DNA of 23,412 nt from Fimenecus sp036652055 (GTDB lineage Bacteria; Bacillota; Clostridia; Oscillospirales; Acutalibacteraceae). Position numbers and translations under genes: made by a program. The notes beneath the pieces are model-generated. The model made no database searches and had not been told where the DNA came from. It was given only the letters and a program-made list of their open reading frames with translations. The stretch spans positions 1 to 23,412 of the forward strand of contig JAVVWP010000027.1 of assembly GCA_036652055.1 (NCBI GenBank). The letters are read 5' to 3'. Shown here one piece after another: positions 7,517 to 14,171 of the stretch (position 1 is the first letter of the stretch; every line of letters starts with the position of its first letter).

Positions 7517-7993
7517 ATGAGTAAAACAAAATCATTATGTGGAATTGAATGCGGAGAATGTTCGTTAAAGGACACCTGCAAGGGCTGCTTTGCAACCTGT
7601 GGAAAGCCTTTTGGCGGTGAATGTATGATTGCAAAATGCTGTAAGAACAAAGGATATGAGTATTGTGAAGAATGCAAAGATAAGCCTTGTGGTCTTAAAA
7701 AACAGATTATTTCCGAATTTAACGCACTAAATATCGATGATATGGCAGAGGTTTCCGACCTTAATGCTCTTAAAGGCTCATTTGTTAATCTTGAATACTC
7801 TCTACCAAGCGGACAAAGTTTAAAATTTTGGAATGATGACAGGATTTATCTCGGCAATCAAATTTGCAAAGAAAACAGCGAGCGATGCTATGGCTTGACC
7901 GCTGACGAGAACTATCTTTTAGTCTGCGAATACGGTGAAAATGGAACTAATGCAGAAATTATAGTGTATCAAAAGCGAAGAAAACATCATTAA
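7517..7993 (+). CDS. DUF3795-type cysteine-rich protein
   Basis: The 158-residue protein has a cysteine-rich N-terminal half: CGIECGECSLKDTCKGC, then CGKPF, CMIAKCCKNKG and CEECKDKPCGLKK. This is the layout of the DUF3795 family, which is widespread in anaerobic bacteria and archaea and has no agreed function. The cysteine clusters suggest zinc or iron-sulfur binding; this is inference. The C-terminal half (from about residue 85) is a small beta-rich region without recognisable motif. There is no signal peptide, so it is probably cytoplasmic. It has its own promoter and a GGGAG ribosome site. Confidence 0.75.
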   Translation: MSKTKSLCGIECGECSLKDTCKGCFATCGKPFGGECMIAKCCKNKGYEYCEECKDKPCGLKKQIISEFNALNIDDMAEVSDLNALKGSFVNLEYSLPSGQSLKFWNDDRIYLGNQICKENSERCYGLTADENYLLVCEYGENGTNAEIIVYQKRRKHH

Positions 7994-8057
7994 ATCAGAA
8001 GAAAATCGGCATTATTTGTAAGCTTAATTTTATATAAATACGGTGGGTGAAGAATGA

Positions 8058-8192
8058 GTAACAACCTTTCGTGAAAACGATGAAAAAGGGACTGCTCCAC
8101 GAGCATTATACCAAAAATTTGGTTTTGAACCCGACGAGCTGATTATGGAATTTAATTATCCTGTTCAGCGTTTTATATTACATAGGGAGTGA
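8058..8192 (+). pseudogene. C-terminal remnant of a GNAT acetyltransferase
   Basis: One frame from 8058 to a stop at 8190 reads VTTFRENDEKGTAPRALYQK and then FGFEPDELIMEFNYPVQRF, the typical end of a GNAT-family acetyltransferase (ALYxKxGF with a following ExxYPxQ). The N-terminal acetyl-CoA-binding part is missing and a stop at 8055 closes the frame upstream. A possible start with a good GGTGG site at 8054 gives only six codons before a stop. A large internal deletion is the simplest explanation. The last bases supply the GGGAG ribosome site of the next gene. Confidence 0.75.
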
Positions 8193-8199
8193 AGATATT

Positions 8200-8568
8200 A
8201 TGACATACGAAGAACGCAAAGCACTTGTCAATTCTTATCTTGGCAAGATTGTAGAGGTTAAAATAGACCGCCCGATAGGTTATGTGCATAAAAAAGAAAA
8301 ATACAGTCTGACTTATCCCATCAATTACGGATATATTCCCGATGTGATAGGCGGTGACGGCGAGGAATTAGATGTGTATGTACTCGGTGTCGATCACCCT
8401 GTCGAAACATTTACCGGAAAAATCATAGGTATTATTCACCGTGAAAACGATGTTGAGGACAAGCTTGTTGCCGCACCGGAAGATATGATATTTTATCAAA
8501 ATGAAATTGCAAAGGCAGTCAATTTTCAAGAGCAGTATTATATTACTACTGTCGAAGCGCTATATTAG
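8200..8568 (+). CDS. Short inorganic pyrophosphatase-like protein (family I type)
   Basis: The protein has 122 residues, shorter than the usual 165-180 of bacterial family I pyrophosphatases, which hydrolyse PPi to phosphate in the cytoplasm. The core YPINYGYIPD (39-48) and GDGEELDVYVLG (52-63) match the family signature, but the middle Asp of DxDxxD is Glu55; Asp53 and Asp58 remain. DVEDKLVAAP (84-93) matches the second metal-binding segment. The N-terminal Lys/Glu motif (KYExDK) of typical enzymes is not evident and the C-terminal helix is absent. It may be a divergent or altered-specificity hydrolase. GGGAG precedes the ATG, within the end of the acetyltransferase remnant. Confidence 0.75.
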   Translation: MTYEERKALVNSYLGKIVEVKIDRPIGYVHKKEKYSLTYPINYGYIPDVIGGDGEELDVYVLGVDHPVETFTGKIIGIIHRENDVEDKLVAAPEDMIFYQNEIAKAVNFQEQYYITTVEALY

Positions 8569-8641
8569 AAATTCTACGGTGTAACAATATTTTTTATTAA
8601 TCTTCGCTTAAAAGATTAGCGGTTCAAATAGCTTTCCCCTG

Positions 8642-10018
8642 CTATACACCGTTCATATTTTGTGTTGCAATTCGTTTCATTGCTTTGTATGAAAGTAAGC
8701 AAACGATGATTGTAAGCACATCTGCAATTGGCTGTGAAAAATATATACCGTTTATTCCAAAAATGCGTGGAAGTAAAATGATGAATGGGATATAAAAAAT
8801 CCCCTGACGGATAGTGGAAAGAAACAATCCGAATTTTGATGCACCAATGGTTTGAAAAGTAATAGTCATCATATAGCAAAGTCCAAAGGCAGGATAAAGA
8901 GCCACCTGCGAAATGAGCAGACGAGAGCCATATTCTACCACAGATGGATTGCGGTTAAATAGCATAATAAGAGGCTGTGAAAGCAGTATGTAAATGCCAG
9001 CCACAATAACTGATAAAAGCAGTGTGGATTTCAATGAAAAACGAGCTGAATCGTGAAAACGGGTTTCGTTTTTCGCACCAAAAGCATATGACGCTACGGG
9101 CTGATAGCCTTGCATAAAGCCCATAATGATGTAACAGCCAATTAGTATTAGTCGCTGTACTACGCCATAAGCGGCAATTATTAGGTCGCTGCCTGGCAGT
9201 GTTGCAGCCGCTACATTAGTGAGCGAGGTTGCAACAGCAAGACAAATTTGAATGACTGCAGTTGGAATGCCAATAAGAATTACATCCTTGAACAGTTTAA
9301 CTGTGGGTTTAATATATTTTAGTCCTACCTTAATTATGGATTTTCCACTCAAATAGAACCATGCTAAAATTGCAAAAGTGACAAACTGCGAAACTGTGGT
9401 CGCAAGCGAAGCACCCTCCACACCCATATTAAATCCCCATTCAAACATAAAAATCGGATCTAAAATGACATTGAGAGCAGCACCTGTGATGACGGCAATA
9501 GTTGAAATTTTAACCGATGATTCTGCCCTTGCAGCACAGTTAAGGCTTTGCGCTGGTAGATTGGCAAGAGCTGCAATGAACATCCAAAAGGCATAATCTT
9601 TGGCGAGTGGCATAACTGTTTCAGAAGCACCAAAAGCTCTTAGCAATGGCTCCATAAAGATAATGCCACCTACGCATAGAAGTCCGCCGATAATGGTGGA
9701 GGCCACAACAATGGTAGAAATAGTCGTATTAGCACCGTTTTTATCGTCTGCACCAAGCTGTCGACCTGCCAATACCGCCGCACCTGCGGCAAAAATGTTC
9801 TCAATAGATACAAAAATTAAAAGCAACGGTAAGGTGACTCCCACCGCCGCCAATGCGGTTTCGCTATCTAAAAATCCAATATAAGCAGTGTCTACAATGT
9901 TGTAAACCGCCTTTGCCAAAAGTGCAATTGTCGCTGGAACTGCTAACTTTACAATCGCCTTAGAGGGCTTTACATCAGACAGCAACGATTCTTTTTCAAT
10001 ATTTTTCTCATTACTCAT
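8642..10018 (-). CDS. MATE family multidrug / cation efflux transporter
   Basis: The 458-residue protein shows about 12 hydrophobic segments in two related halves, the MatE layout. It has a family-typical start with KPSKAIVKLAVPATIALLAK, and repeat-half motifs such as NIVDTAYIGFLDSETALAAV near residue 45. MATE proteins export cationic drugs or metabolites in exchange for Na+ or H+ across the cytoplasmic membrane. Its ATG overlaps the stop codon of the TetR gene (ATGA, 10015-10018), so translation is coupled and both share the TetR promoter. That makes it the likely target of the local repressor. The substrate is unknown. Confidence 0.92.
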   Translation of the reverse strand: MSNEKNIEKESLLSDVKPSKAIVKLAVPATIALLAKAVYNIVDTAYIGFLDSETALAAVGVTLPLLLIFVSIENIFAAGAAVLAGRQLGADDKNGANTTISTIVVASTIIGGLLCVGGIIFMEPLLRAFGASETVMPLAKDYAFWMFIAALANLPAQSLNCAARAESSVKISTIAVITGAALNVILDPIFMFEWGFNMGVEGASLATTVSQFVTFAILAWFYLSGKSIIKVGLKYIKPTVKLFKDVILIGIPTAVIQICLAVATSLTNVAAATLPGSDLIIAAYGVVQRLILIGCYIIMGFMQGYQPVASYAFGAKNETRFHDSARFSLKSTLLLSVIVAGIYILLSQPLIMLFNRNPSVVEYGSRLLISQVALYPAFGLCYMMTITFQTIGASKFGLFLSTIRQGIFYIPFIILLPRIFGINGIYFSQPIADVLTIIVCLLSYKAMKRIATQNMNGV

Positions 10019-10638
10019 TTTTCGTTACCATCTCTTTCTATTACGCCATACAGTAGAATGCTGAGAGAGCGTTTGCATATTTCCTCATGCTTTTCAAGGT
10101 CAAATACTCCTGATGGCTCCATTTGATACCGTGCATTCACAAAATCCTGATAAAGTCGAAAAGTTTCAACCGCACTTTGAATTGTCACATCTGAACGAAG
10201 TCTTACCGACTGTAAAAGCTCTGTTAGCACAGAAATGTTCAGCACATCAAAATCTGCCTTGATTTCTGAAACTGCCTGTGCCAAATTGGCAGGCGGTGCA
10301 ACAATCACATCACAAAACAGTTTATGATAAAGCGGATTTTCACGAAAAAAGCGAAGTCTTGCGTCAAAATATCGTTCTAATCTGTTCTCTTTTGTTCCAC
10401 TGACATTTGAAAGTTCCTTGCGTAAATGCTCAGTCAAGCTGTCAAAAAGTTCCCTAATGCAAACAAGGTAAAGTTTATCTTTATCCTTAAAATAGTGATA
10501 AAGAATTCCCTTTGAAATGTCACCCGCTGTACAAATGGTGTTGATGGAACTAAGCCCATACCCCTGCTCACCAAACTCCTTGAAAGCGCTATCTAAAATT
10601 TTACGCCGACTTAATAAATTCTTTTCATCTCGTTTCAT
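10015..10638 (-). CDS. TetR/AcrR family transcriptional repressor
   Basis: The 207-residue protein has an N-terminal TetR helix-turn-helix: SRRKILDSAFKEFGEQGYG, then TICTAGDISKGILYHYFKDK (residues about 10-55), followed by an all-helical ligand domain. I place the start at 10638 because GGAGG lies 8 bases upstream and because a longer frame from 10707 would begin upstream of the mapped promoter. Family members bind palindromes and release them when a small ligand binds. The inverted repeats in the promoter at 10655-10697 make autoregulation and control of the coupled MATE exporter likely. Confidence 0.9.
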   Translation of the reverse strand: MKRDEKNLLSRRKILDSAFKEFGEQGYGLSSINTICTAGDISKGILYHYFKDKDKLYLVCIRELFDSLTEHLRKELSNVSGTKENRLERYFDARLRFFRENPLYHKLFCDVIVAPPANLAQAVSEIKADFDVLNISVLTELLQSVRLRSDVTIQSAVETFRLYQDFVNARYQMEPSGVFDLEKHEEICKRSLSILLYGVIERDGNEK

Positions 10639-10654
10639 ACAATGCCTCCAAAAT

Positions 10655-10707
10655 AGACCTGTTGGTCTGTTATTTTTGATATTATCACAAACAGACCAGA
10701 AAGTCAA
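10655..10707 (-). promoter_or_regulatory. tetR-MATE promoter with inverted-repeat operators
   Basis: On the minus strand TTGACT (10702-10707), a 17-bp spacer and TAATAT (10679-10684) form a strong promoter. The palindrome AGACCTGTTGGTCT (10655-10668) lies between the start of transcription and the ribosome site. A further half site AACAGACC (10690-10697) lies in the spacer and is the exact inverse of GGTCTGTT (10664-10671). This is a typical TetR-family arrangement blocking both promoter and early transcript. Confidence 0.8.
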
Positions 10708-10779
10708 TATTGTTTATATGAATTTCACTTTATCATTTATAATATATTAAAATGAAATAAAAAATTCAAAAATAAAAGA

Positions 10780-10827
10780 AAAACTGCCTAACCCCTTAAT
10801 TTGTATGGGTTTAGTCGGTTTTTGCTT
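10780..10827. terminator. Imperfect bidirectional terminator-like hairpin
   Basis: AAAACTGCCTAACCC (10780-10794) pairs with GGGTTTAGTCGGTTTT (10807-10822) apart from two mismatches, with T-rich tracts on both exits. It may back up the terminator at 11141 or insulate the tetR promoter. Confidence 0.45.
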
Positions 10828-10881
10828 TTTCACTATTAACTTTTAACTAACAATTATTTGAGGGTTTCGGAAAGTAGCTTG

Positions 10882-11098
10882 TATCTATTTTGTTCCCTCC
10901 TTCAGTCATTTGCGAATGCCAGCTCCCTCCAGAGGGATCGTTGGGATTGTTCTTTTTTTCTTATATCTATTTTGTTCCCTCCCTCAGGCATTTGCGAATG
11001 CCTCGCTTTTTCTCCGAAAACGGGAACCCTTTTGTCACTTCGTGACATTTCCCCTAACAGGGGATGCTTCAAAGGAAGCGTTGGAGTTCCTAACTTTT
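10882..11098. repeat. Palindrome-rich intergenic repeat block
   Basis: This roughly 300-base gene-free stretch holds a 39-bp direct repeat with two mismatches (10882-10920 and 10964-11002). It also has a run of small hairpins: GGCATTTGCGAATGCC, TGTCACTTCGTGACA, CCCCTAACAGGGG and GCTTCAAAGGAAGC. The words CTCCCTC, AGAGGGA and GTCACTTCGTGAC resemble palindromic intergenic repeats I recall from Ruminococcaceae genomes. I see no protein-coding signal; the overlapping open frames are accidental. Confidence 0.7.
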
Positions 11099-11130
11099 AC
11101 AATTTTAGTAGCCGAACCTTTTACCCTCTA

Positions 11131-11168
11131 TAAAAACATTGCCACGCTAACAAATTCATTAGCGTGGC
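11131..11168 (-). terminator. Terminator of the GH20-to-trx gene run
   Basis: A perfect 10-bp stem GCCACGCTAA (11141-11150) / TTAGCGTGGC (11159-11168) with an 8-base loop lies 20 bases beyond the thioredoxin stop. On the minus strand it is followed by AATGTTTTTA, a short T-run three bases after the stem. Confidence 0.75.
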
Positions 11169-11187
11169 GAATAAATTTTTATTCAAT

Positions 11188-11505
11188 TCAAATATTTGCA
11201 TTGCAGAAATTTTCAATGTCTTTTTTCTCACAGCCACCTGTTTGCCTTGCAACTTCTTTACCGCTAACAGCAATAACAAGAGTGGGAATTGACATTATGC
11301 CATACATTGCGGCAAGGTCAGAGGACACATCAACATTTATTCTGCAAACATTTACAGCAGTTGTTTCTCGTGAAAAAGCTTCAACTTCAGGTGACAGCAT
11401 TTTACATGGCATACACCAATCTGCGTAGAAATCAATTAAAACGGGTTTTTCGCTCTGTGAAATTTCACTTGCAAAATTATCGAGGGTAACATCTTTTACA
11501 GCCAT
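11188..11505 (-). CDS. Thioredoxin-like protein (CMPC active site)
   Basis: The 105-residue protein is a full-length cytoplasmic thioredoxin fold: FYADWCMPCK carries the redox pair Cys31/Cys34, and SIPT (72-75) carries the cis-proline. The active site is CMPC rather than the common CGPC, which is expected to shift redox potential or partner choice. An extra Cys at 54 and another pair near the C-terminus (GCEKK, FCNAN) are unusual. AAGGATG precedes the ATG. It lies 53 bp after an iron-sulfur flavoprotein gene, and that flavoprotein may reduce it or share substrates; this is inference. No thioredoxin reductase gene is in the window. Confidence 0.9.
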   Translation of the reverse strand: MAVKDVTLDNFASEISQSEKPVLIDFYADWCMPCKMLSPEVEAFSRETTAVNVCRINVDVSSDLAAMYGIMSIPTLVIAVSGKEVARQTGGCEKKDIENFCNANI

Positions 11506-11558
11506 AAAAACACATCCTTAATATTATTTTTGGGGGCATCGTGACAAACAAAAAATAA

Positions 11559-12104
11559 TTATAGATTTGAAGAAAGCCCATAAGCATTTAAAAGGTCGTT
11601 TTCAGTTACATCATTTTTATCAGTATCATTGACTAAAAGCGTTGCAACAACTTTGGTATTCATAACTGAAAAGGCTGATTTTATTTGCTCTTCAATGACT
11701 TTAAATCCAATTTTGCCATCACATCCCGCTGTAACCAGTATAACTGCTTTTTTAGATTTTTCAATAGGAATTTCAATATTTCTTTTAAAACGAGCTTCAT
11801 AGAACCTTTGAAATCTGTCAAACAATGCTTTTAGAGGGGCAGGCATAGACATAAGATATATTGGAGTAGCCACAACAATAAGGTCAGCCTCGAAATATTT
11901 TTTCATAAATCCGTCTAAATCCTTTTTAGAACAGCCATCACTTGCTTTGCAGTATCCGCAAGCGTTGCAAGGGGTAGGCATAAGCTCAAAAAGATTGACA
12001 ATATCTATATCATCGTCTTTTGAAAAGCCTTTGAGGAAAGCTGAAACAAGTTTTTTAGTGTTTCCGTTTCGGCGTGGAGAACCAAACAAGACAAGAATAT
12101 TCAT
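11559..12104 (-). CDS. Iron-sulfur flavoprotein / NAD(P)H-dependent FMN reductase family
   Basis: The 181-residue protein has the flavodoxin-like FMN reductase fold. LFGSPRRNGNT (6-16) is the FMN phosphate-binding loop and VVATPIYLMSMPAPLKALFD binds the isoalloxazine side. Between them Cys46, Cys49, Cys52 and Cys58 form the compact CX2CX2CX5C motif of the archaeal/clostridial iron-sulfur flavoproteins, which carry a 4Fe-4S cluster next to FMN and pass electrons to O2, H2O2 or other acceptors. Its ATG overlaps the pyrB stop (ATGA, 12101-12104) and no strong ribosome site of its own is seen, so translation is probably coupled to pyrB. Thioredoxin follows. Confidence 0.87.
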   Translation of the reverse strand: MNILVLFGSPRRNGNTKKLVSAFLKGFSKDDDIDIVNLFELMPTPCNACGYCKASDGCSKKDLDGFMKKYFEADLIVVATPIYLMSMPAPLKALFDRFQRFYEARFKRNIEIPIEKSKKAVILVTAGCDGKIGFKVIEEQIKSAFSVMNTKVVATLLVNDTDKNDVTENDLLNAYGLSSNL

Positions 12105-13186
12105 TCAGCTAATAGGCTGTCACAATATTTACAGACGAGCCTTTCTCCTTTTTTATAGCAAAGTTTAGGAACATAATTTTCGCTATTTCTGACACAGCGA
12201 GGGTTTACGCATTCTTTTTCGGTTGTCATTTCAGAAATTTGCTTAGTGCTGTCGTTTGAAATAAGCATAGTTATAATAAGAGCCATTCTTGCATACATTC
12301 CATATTCGGCTTGCTCAAAATATTTTGCCCTTGGGTCATCGTCAACATCTACTGTAATTTCATCAACTCTTGGAAGTGGGTGAAGAACAACTAAGTCTTT
12401 TTTAGCAAGAGCCATTTTTTTGCTGTCAAGAACATAAATACCTTTTTGAGCCTCATATTCGGCTTCGGTTTTAAAGCGTTCTTTTTGTATGCGAGTCATA
12501 TATAGAACATCAAGCTGTGAAATCGCATCTTCAAGACTGTCAGAAAAGCTATATTCACAGTTGCTTTCTTTTAATATATCAATGATGTATTCAGGTAGCT
12601 GAAGCTCGGGAGTTGAAATCATAACAAATTTATTGTTTTTATATTTTGAAAGTGTTTTAAGGAGAGAATGAACCGTTCTGCCATTTTTCATATCACCGCA
12701 AAGACCTATGGTAAGACCTTCTAAAGTGCCTTTTTCATATGAAAGAGTAACAATGTCGGTAAGAGTTTGAGTAGGGTGAAGATGACCGCCGTCGCCAGCA
12801 TTAATAACAGGGCTTTTTGAATAGAGCGAGGCTGCATAGGCTGAACCCTCAACAGTATTTCTCATAACAACTAAATCAGCATATCCACTGACTACACGAA
12901 CGGTATCTTTTAGGCTTTCGCCTTTAGCAACAGAAGCATTTGATGGATTATCAAAGCCGATAACCAATCCACCAAGGCGAAGCATTGCAGTTTGAAAGGA
13001 CATTTGGGTTCTTGTAGAGGGTTCGTAAAAAAGAGTAGCCATTACTTTTCCGTGACAAGCATCGGTGAAAATCGAGGGATTTTTTTTAATCATACCTGCA
13101 AGGCTGATTAATTCGTTGAGGTCATCTTTTTCTATTTCCTCAAGGTCAATTAGGCTATGTAAATTCATTTTGTTACCCATTAGCAC
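12101..13186 (-). CDS. pyrB: Aspartate carbamoyltransferase with C-terminal PyrI-type zinc domain
   Basis: Catalyses carbamoyl phosphate + aspartate to carbamoyl aspartate, the committed step of pyrimidine synthesis, in the cytoplasm. Residues about 10-310 are a complete catalytic chain: FYEPSTRT (carbamoyl phosphate site), SVAKGESLKDT (the mobile Lys loop), and HPLPR. The tail (about 320-361) carries Cys326, Cys331, Cys352 and Cys355 in CVNPRC and CKYC. This CX4C...CX2C spacing is that of the zinc domain of PyrI, the regulatory chain of enteric ATCase. The nucleotide-binding allosteric domain of PyrI is absent. The zinc domain normally links the regulatory to the catalytic chain, so here it may help assembly. 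Start is uncertain: GTG at 13186, or ATG at 13180 or 13168, with a hairpin covering this zone. The stop overlaps the next gene by 4 bp. Confidence 0.92.
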   Translation of the reverse strand: MLMGNKMNLHSLIDLEEIEKDDLNELISLAGMIKKNPSIFTDACHGKVMATLFYEPSTRTQMSFQTAMLRLGGLVIGFDNPSNASVAKGESLKDTVRVVSGYADLVVMRNTVEGSAYAASLYSKSPVINAGDGGHLHPTQTLTDIVTLSYEKGTLEGLTIGLCGDMKNGRTVHSLLKTLSKYKNNKFVMISTPELQLPEYIIDILKESNCEYSFSDSLEDAISQLDVLYMTRIQKERFKTEAEYEAQKGIYVLDSKKMALAKKDLVVLHPLPRVDEITVDVDDDPRAKYFEQAEYGMYARMALIITMLISNDSTKQISEMTTEKECVNPRCVRNSENYVPKLCYKKGERLVCKYCDSLLAE

Positions 13187-13205
13187 AAAAAAGTGCTACA
13201 CCTTT
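13181..13205 (-). promoter_or_regulatory. Hairpin between ribosome site and start of pyrB
   Basis: On the minus strand AAAGGTG (13205-13199) is followed at once by the perfect 6-bp stem TAGCAC/GTGCTA with a T6 loop (13198-13181) and then ATG at 13180. If folded, the hairpin brings the ribosome site next to the ATG or hides the GTG start at 13186. It could modulate pyrB translation; there is no direct proof. Confidence 0.5.
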
Positions 13206-13232
13206 CATCCTTTATTTTTATATCAATATTTA

Positions 13233-14120
13233 TTAATCTTTTCTTTCATCGCCAAAAAAGAAAAGCGCAACAGTTCCAGGGCCAGTATGAGAACCAATAA
13301 CAGTTCCGATTGAATTGATGATTATATCGCCATCAATATGTTTAAACTTACCTTTAACCATTTCACTAAGTTCTAAAGCATCATCATAGCAATCAGAATG
13401 TGAAATATAGCATTTGCCTGAATAATCAAGCCCATTTTCCGCGTGTTGCTCCATTTTTAAAACGATTGCTTCTAAAACTTTTTTTTTGCCTCTATATTTT
13501 TCTCTTGGGATAAGCTTTCCAAAGTTATCTATACTAAGTAGTGGACAAATATTTAGCATAGTTCCGAAAACTTGTGAAGTTTTTGAAATTCTGCCTCCAC
13601 GATAATAGCTGGTTAAATCTGTTGAAAAAAACCAGTGGTGAGTAAAAAGTCTTTTTGAAATAACAAAATCATAAACCTCATCAATTGTTTTGCCCTCGTC
13701 ACGAAGGTCAGCGGCAGCGGTCATTAAAAGACCATAGCCAGAGGAGGCGCAGAGTGAGTCGGCAACAAGAAACTGCCTGTTTGGATATTTTTCTAAAAGC
13801 TCATCTTTGGCAATTTGACAAGAGGTGTAAGAGCCAGAAAGTCCCGATGAAAAATCAATGTGTAAAATATCTTTACCATCTTTTAAAAATGGTTCAAAAA
13901 AGTCAATATATTGAGCAACATTTGCTTGAGAAGTAGTCGGCATTGCGCCCTCAGAAATTTTTTTATAAAATTGTGGGTATGAAATGGACTCCCCAAGGTC
14001 ATCAGTATATTCTACATCATCAATTGTAAAGTGAAAGCACACTAAAGGTATATTTCTTTTGATAAAAAATTCTTTTGACATATCTGCTGTCGAACAACAG
14101 GATAAAATAAAGCTTGACAT
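13233..14120 (-). CDS. DegV family fatty-acid-binding protein
   Basis: The 295-residue protein shows the DegV layout: N-terminal STADMSKEF, FHFTIDDVEYTDD, MPTTSQANVAQY (residues about 60-71), the ligand-loop DFSSGLSGSYTS, VADSLCASSGYGLL, and YRGGRIS followed by a C-terminal domain. DegV proteins bind single fatty acids; in Gram-positive bacteria the FakB members present fatty acids to the kinase FakA for phospholipid synthesis. No fakA is in the window. AAGGAG lies 9 bases before the ATG. It is the third gene of a compact leftward run, 51 bp after the phosphate cotransporter and 46 bp before pyrB. Confidence 0.92.
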   Translation of the reverse strand: MSSFILSCCSTADMSKEFFIKRNIPLVCFHFTIDDVEYTDDLGESISYPQFYKKISEGAMPTTSQANVAQYIDFFEPFLKDGKDILHIDFSSGLSGSYTSCQIAKDELLEKYPNRQFLVADSLCASSGYGLLMTAAADLRDEGKTIDEVYDFVISKRLFTHHWFFSTDLTSYYRGGRISKTSQVFGTMLNICPLLSIDNFGKLIPREKYRGKKKVLEAIVLKMEQHAENGLDYSGKCYISHSDCYDDALELSEMVKGKFKHIDGDIIINSIGTVIGSHTGPGTVALFFFGDERKD

Positions 14121-14171
14121 AGTAGAATATCTCCTTAATTAATTTTGCGTTTAGGAAAAGCGTCACTTAAC

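Noticed and set aside
8598..8618. TAATCTT/AAGATTA hairpin between the convergent PPase-like and MATE genes as a terminator
   Set aside because: Neither strand has a T-run after the stem; the T-run precedes it on the plus strand.
10639..10707. N-terminal extension of the TetR protein
   Set aside because: It would begin at the -35 box of the promoter, so it could not be translated from that transcript.
10858..11428. Plus-strand protein frames across the palindrome block and into trx
   Set aside because: They cover repeats and the antisense of thioredoxin, with no ribosome site or recognisable protein features.
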